Assembly (NCBI GenBank): GCA_944372565.1
Contig: CALVZR010000056.1
Location: 1 to 6,758 of the forward strand
Source: an uncultured Clostridia bacterium
GTDB lineage: Bacteria; Bacillota; Clostridia; Christensenellales; Borkfalkiaceae
Direction: 5' to 3'
Length of the DNA: 6,758 bases
The translations under genes and the position numbers were made by a program. Shown here one piece after another: positions 4,919-6,758 of this stretch (position 1 is its first letter; each line of letters starts with the position of its first letter). Under the pieces are notes generated by a model. It was not told the origin of the DNA. It saw only the letters and a list, made by a program, of their open reading frames with translations, and searched no databases.

Positions 4919-6758
4919 ATGAAAAAGATTCTGATTTCGCTTTGCGTGTTGTGCGTGTTGCTGTGCGGAACGGCAACGCTTACTGCCTGCGGCGAGGACG
5001 AAGTTCCCCGATACACCGTAACGCTCGACGCGAACGGCGGCGAGTGCGTGGCGGAAGAGTACGTCGTGCAGGCGGGCGAGGCATATTCGCTGCCCGTTCC
5101 CGAAAAGGCGGGCTACGAATTCCTCGGCTGGTACGAGGGGGAAACCGCCCGCACCGACAGATACGGCAGGGCGGCGGCACGGTACGACTATTCCGAAAAC
5201 AAGACTTTCCGCGCCGAATGGAAGGCGGCGGAATTTGCGGCAGTGCTCAACGCCGACGGGGGCAGGGTGTCGGCTGTGTTCGTGCCCGTGGTGTACGGCG
5301 AGAATTTTTCCCTGCCCGTTCCCGAACGCGAAGGATATACGTTCGCGGGGTGGTACGATGCGGAAACGCCCGTTACGGACGGCGCGGGGCAGAGTTCTGC
5401 CGCGTGGAACTTTGCGCGAAACAAAGAACTGCGCGCGAAGTGGACTGCAAGCGAATACACCGTAACGCTCGATGCGAACGGCGGGGAATGCGCGGCGGAA
5501 ACGAGCGCCGTTTACGGGGAAAGCATCGCGCTTCCCGTGCCGGAACGCGCGGGCTATGCGTTTACGGGCTGGTATTACAACGCGCTGCCCGTTTCCGACG
5601 AAACGGGCAGGGGCGAAGAATGGACTTTCGCGAAGGACGTAGTCCTTACCGCCCGTTGGGAAAGGGAAATCACCCTCAATTATATCGTGGACGGGCAGAT
5701 CGTACATACGGAATCCTACACGCAGAGCCGTCCCGTGGAAGAATTATACGAATATCAGCCCGCCGAGGGCAGGACTTTCCACGGCTGGTTTGCGGATGCC
5801 GCGTTCACGCAGGAAACTTCCGGCTCTTACGGTCTGGTCGTTTCTTCGGGGGCTGCGTCCGTTTACGGCGCAACGTACGACGGCAGCGCCGGCCTCATTT
5901 TTCGCGAAAACGAATACGGGCATTATTCGGTTACGGGATACGTCGGCGAGGGCGGCGTCGTTACCCTGCCTACGACCTTCAACGGCGGCACGGTGGATAA
6001 ACACGAGCAATTCTGCCTTGCGACGGGCAACGTCACGGGCATCGTCGCGCCCTTTCTGGGGACGGGCGGATTCAGTGAAGAATCGGGCCCATCCGAAGAA
6101 TATCAGCGGACTTCCACGGTGGAATATCTCGTGGGAACGCATTGCGACAAGGTGAAATCCGTAGAGATCACGGGGGAAATCTCCGTATGGAGCGGCACTT
6201 TCGGTGGCGGATGTATCGCCCTTGAAAGCGTGGAACTCCCGTGCGCGGTGTTTATTGGGTCCGATGTGTTCGACTTCTGCCCGTCTTTGAAAACCTTTAC
6301 GGTGGGCAAAAACGTCAAAAACATTTCGGGCGGCGCCTTTGCGGGCGCGCCCGCCCTCGAAACGCTGACCGTGGACGCGGAAAATCCCCTTTATCGGGCG
6401 GAGGGCAACTGCGTGCTGAACGCGGAGGGGACCCGCCTTGTCGCGGCGTGCCGCACGTCCGTTTTCCCGCAGGGCGTGAGCGAGATCGGCTCGTATGCTT
6501 ATTCGGGCGCAAACTGGCTTACGGAGATCGAGATTCCCGAAAGCGTGGTGCGGATAGCGAACGGCGCGTTTTCCTCCTGCGCAAATCTGCATACCGTTGT
6601 TTTGCCCGCAGGTCTGGAAGAGATCGGGTGGAGCGCTTTCCTGAATTGTCCTTCCCTGGCGGATATTTCTCTGCCCGCGGGCGTTTCGATCGGCAGTGGC
6701 GCCTTTCAGTCGAGCGGGCTCAAATCGCTCACTTTGCCCGAAAACGTCAGCGTGCAGG
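4919..6758 (+). CDS. Surface lipoprotein with InlB-type B repeats and a BspA-like LRR domain (3' end outside window)
   Basis: The frame is open from ATG 4919 to the window end without a stop (613 residues seen). The N-terminus is a lipoprotein signal peptide: basic KK, a Leu/Val/Cys-rich core, and lipobox LTAC with lipidation at C24, so the protein is anchored on the outer face of the membrane. Residues 32-247 hold three InlB B-type (Listeria-Bacteroides) repeats with GYxFxGWY at 65-72, 139-146 and 212-219. A fourth, more divergent module (about 249-322, GRTFHGWF) follows. From about 325 comes a BspA-like leucine-rich-repeat region (LRR_5 type), with GAF/xAF-type landmarks at F451, F474, Y528, F551, F574 and F596, a period of about 23 residues apart from one 54-residue step. 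Such proteins are usually adhesins or surface-binding proteins; the ligand cannot be read from the sequence. AAGGAG 7 nt upstream fixes the start. Confidence 0.9.
   Translation, partial: MKKILISLCVLCVLLCGTATLTACGEDEVPRYTVTLDANGGECVAEEYVVQAGEAYSLPVPEKAGYEFLGWYEGETARTDRYGRAAARYDYSENKTFRAEWKAAEFAAVLNADGGRVSAVFVPVVYGENFSLPVPEREGYTFAGWYDAETPVTDGAGQSSAAWNFARNKELRAKWTASEYTVTLDANGGECAAETSAVYGESIALPVPERAGYAFTGWYYNALPVSDETGRGEEWTFAKDVVLTARWEREITLNYIVDGQIVHTESYTQSRPVEELYEYQPAEGRTFHGWFADAAFTQETSGSYGLVVSSGAASVYGATYDGSAGLIFRENEYGHYSVTGYVGEGGVVTLPTTFNGGTVDKHEQFCLATGNVTGIVAPFLGTGGFSEESGPSEEYQRTSTVEYLVGTHCDKVKSVEITGEISVWSGTFGGGCIALESVELPCAVFIGSDVFDFCPSLKTFTVGKNVKNISGGAFAGAPALETLTVDAENPLYRAEGNCVLNAEGTRLVAACRTSVFPQGVSEIGSYAYSGANWLTEIEIPESVVRIANGAFSSCANLHTVVLPAGLEEIGWSAFLNCPSLADISLPAGVSIGSGAFQSSGLKSLTLPENVSVQ
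5012..5221 (+). repeat. InlB-type B repeat, unit 1
   Basis: Encodes residues 32-101 (YTVTLDANGGE... GYEFLGWY ... FRAEW). Its first 45 bases match those of unit 3 (5456-5500) at 41 positions, more than protein constraint alone demands. Confidence 0.85.
5234..5443 (+). repeat. InlB-type B repeat, unit 2
   Basis: Encodes residues 106-175 with GYTFAGWY at 139-146 and the end LRAKW. Its start (LNADGG) is more diverged than that of units 1 and 3. The GY landmarks of the three units lie 74 and 73 residues apart. Confidence 0.85.
5456..5659 (+). repeat. InlB-type B repeat, unit 3
   Basis: Encodes residues 180-247 with YTVTLDANGGE at its start, GYAFTGWY at 212-219 and the end LTARW. Its start is nearly identical in DNA to unit 1, although unit 2 lies between them. 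Confidence 0.85.
6251..6758 (+). repeat. BspA-like leucine-rich repeats (about 23-residue period)
   Basis: Tandem units of the type SxAFxxCxxLxxIxLPxxVxxI. The aromatic landmark recurs at residues 451, 474, 528, 551, 574 and 596; the 54-residue step holds the ENPLYRAEGNCVLN-type insert common in BspA-like proteins. The array continues past the window end. Confidence 0.85.

Noticed and set aside
5012..5659. Regular repeats considered as a possible CRISPR-like or non-coding array
   Set aside because: The repeats are in frame, about 73-74 codons apart, and encode a known protein repeat.
4595..5707. Minus-strand open frame crossing a terminator, a promoter and the lipoprotein start
   Set aside because: It spans clear transcription signals of the + strand and would be antisense to InlB repeats; no ribosome binding site or recognisable domain.
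4864..6000. + strand open frame overlapping the lipoprotein gene in another frame, very Arg/Gly-rich
   Set aside because: The lipoprotein frame has a signal peptide, lipobox and repeat domains. The overlapping frame is Arg/Gly-rich, as expected of a shifted reading of the same DNA.
5744..6592. Minus-strand open frame opposite the LRR region
   Set aside because: Antisense shadow of a repeat-rich coding region; no start signals and no family resemblance.

Overview
The window is GC-rich, with strong use of GCG, GGC and CCC codons, and is densely coding. Its genes point to a Gram-positive-type Clostridia member (Bacillota), plausibly an uncultured gut Christensenellales-like lineage. The grounds are an ECF-type ThiT under a terminating TPP riboswitch, a stand-alone UgpC/MsmX-type ATPase, a lipoprotein with InlB and BspA-type repeats, AGGAG-type ribosome binding sites and TTGACA/TATAAT-like promoters. 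The phylum is reasonably supported; the finer placement is a guess.

Layout: (1) The 3' end of an unrecognised + strand gene (1-117) converges on thiT; one hairpin with A and T tracts on either side can terminate both. (2) thiT (186-1337, - strand) is a thiamine transporter S component with an unusual extra membrane domain of about 190 residues in front. Its leader holds a TPP riboswitch (about 1421-1487), an intrinsic terminator (1364-1396) and a 9-bp pairing between the two that would act as antiterminator, so the whole control circuit can be read from the sequence. (3) Back-to-back promoters with overlapping -35 boxes (1509-1557) drive thiT leftward and a YfbR-type 5'-deoxynucleotidase gene rightward (1577-2152). 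(4) A divergent aspartate/ornithine carbamoyltransferase-fold protein follows (2208-3113). It keeps the overall fold signatures but lacks most of the residues that define known enzymes of the family. (5) A UgpC/MsmX-like sugar-import ATPase (3250-4665) stands without permease or binding-protein genes and carries a charged, Ala/Glu/Lys-rich tail of about 75 residues. It ends in a strong terminator. (6) A consensus promoter and a structured leader of about 135 nt precede a large lipoprotein gene (4919 to beyond the window end) with three InlB-type B repeats and a BspA-like leucine-rich-repeat region.

The genes look like ordinary chromosomal housekeeping and cell-surface functions, not a mobile island. 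I see no insertion sequence, tRNA, CRISPR array or phage gene. The observations most worth a second look are the degenerate carbamoyltransferase, the extended ThiT, the HD-to-HE change in the YfbR homologue and the tailed orphan ATPase. I do not see evidence for a wholly new multi-gene system in the window.
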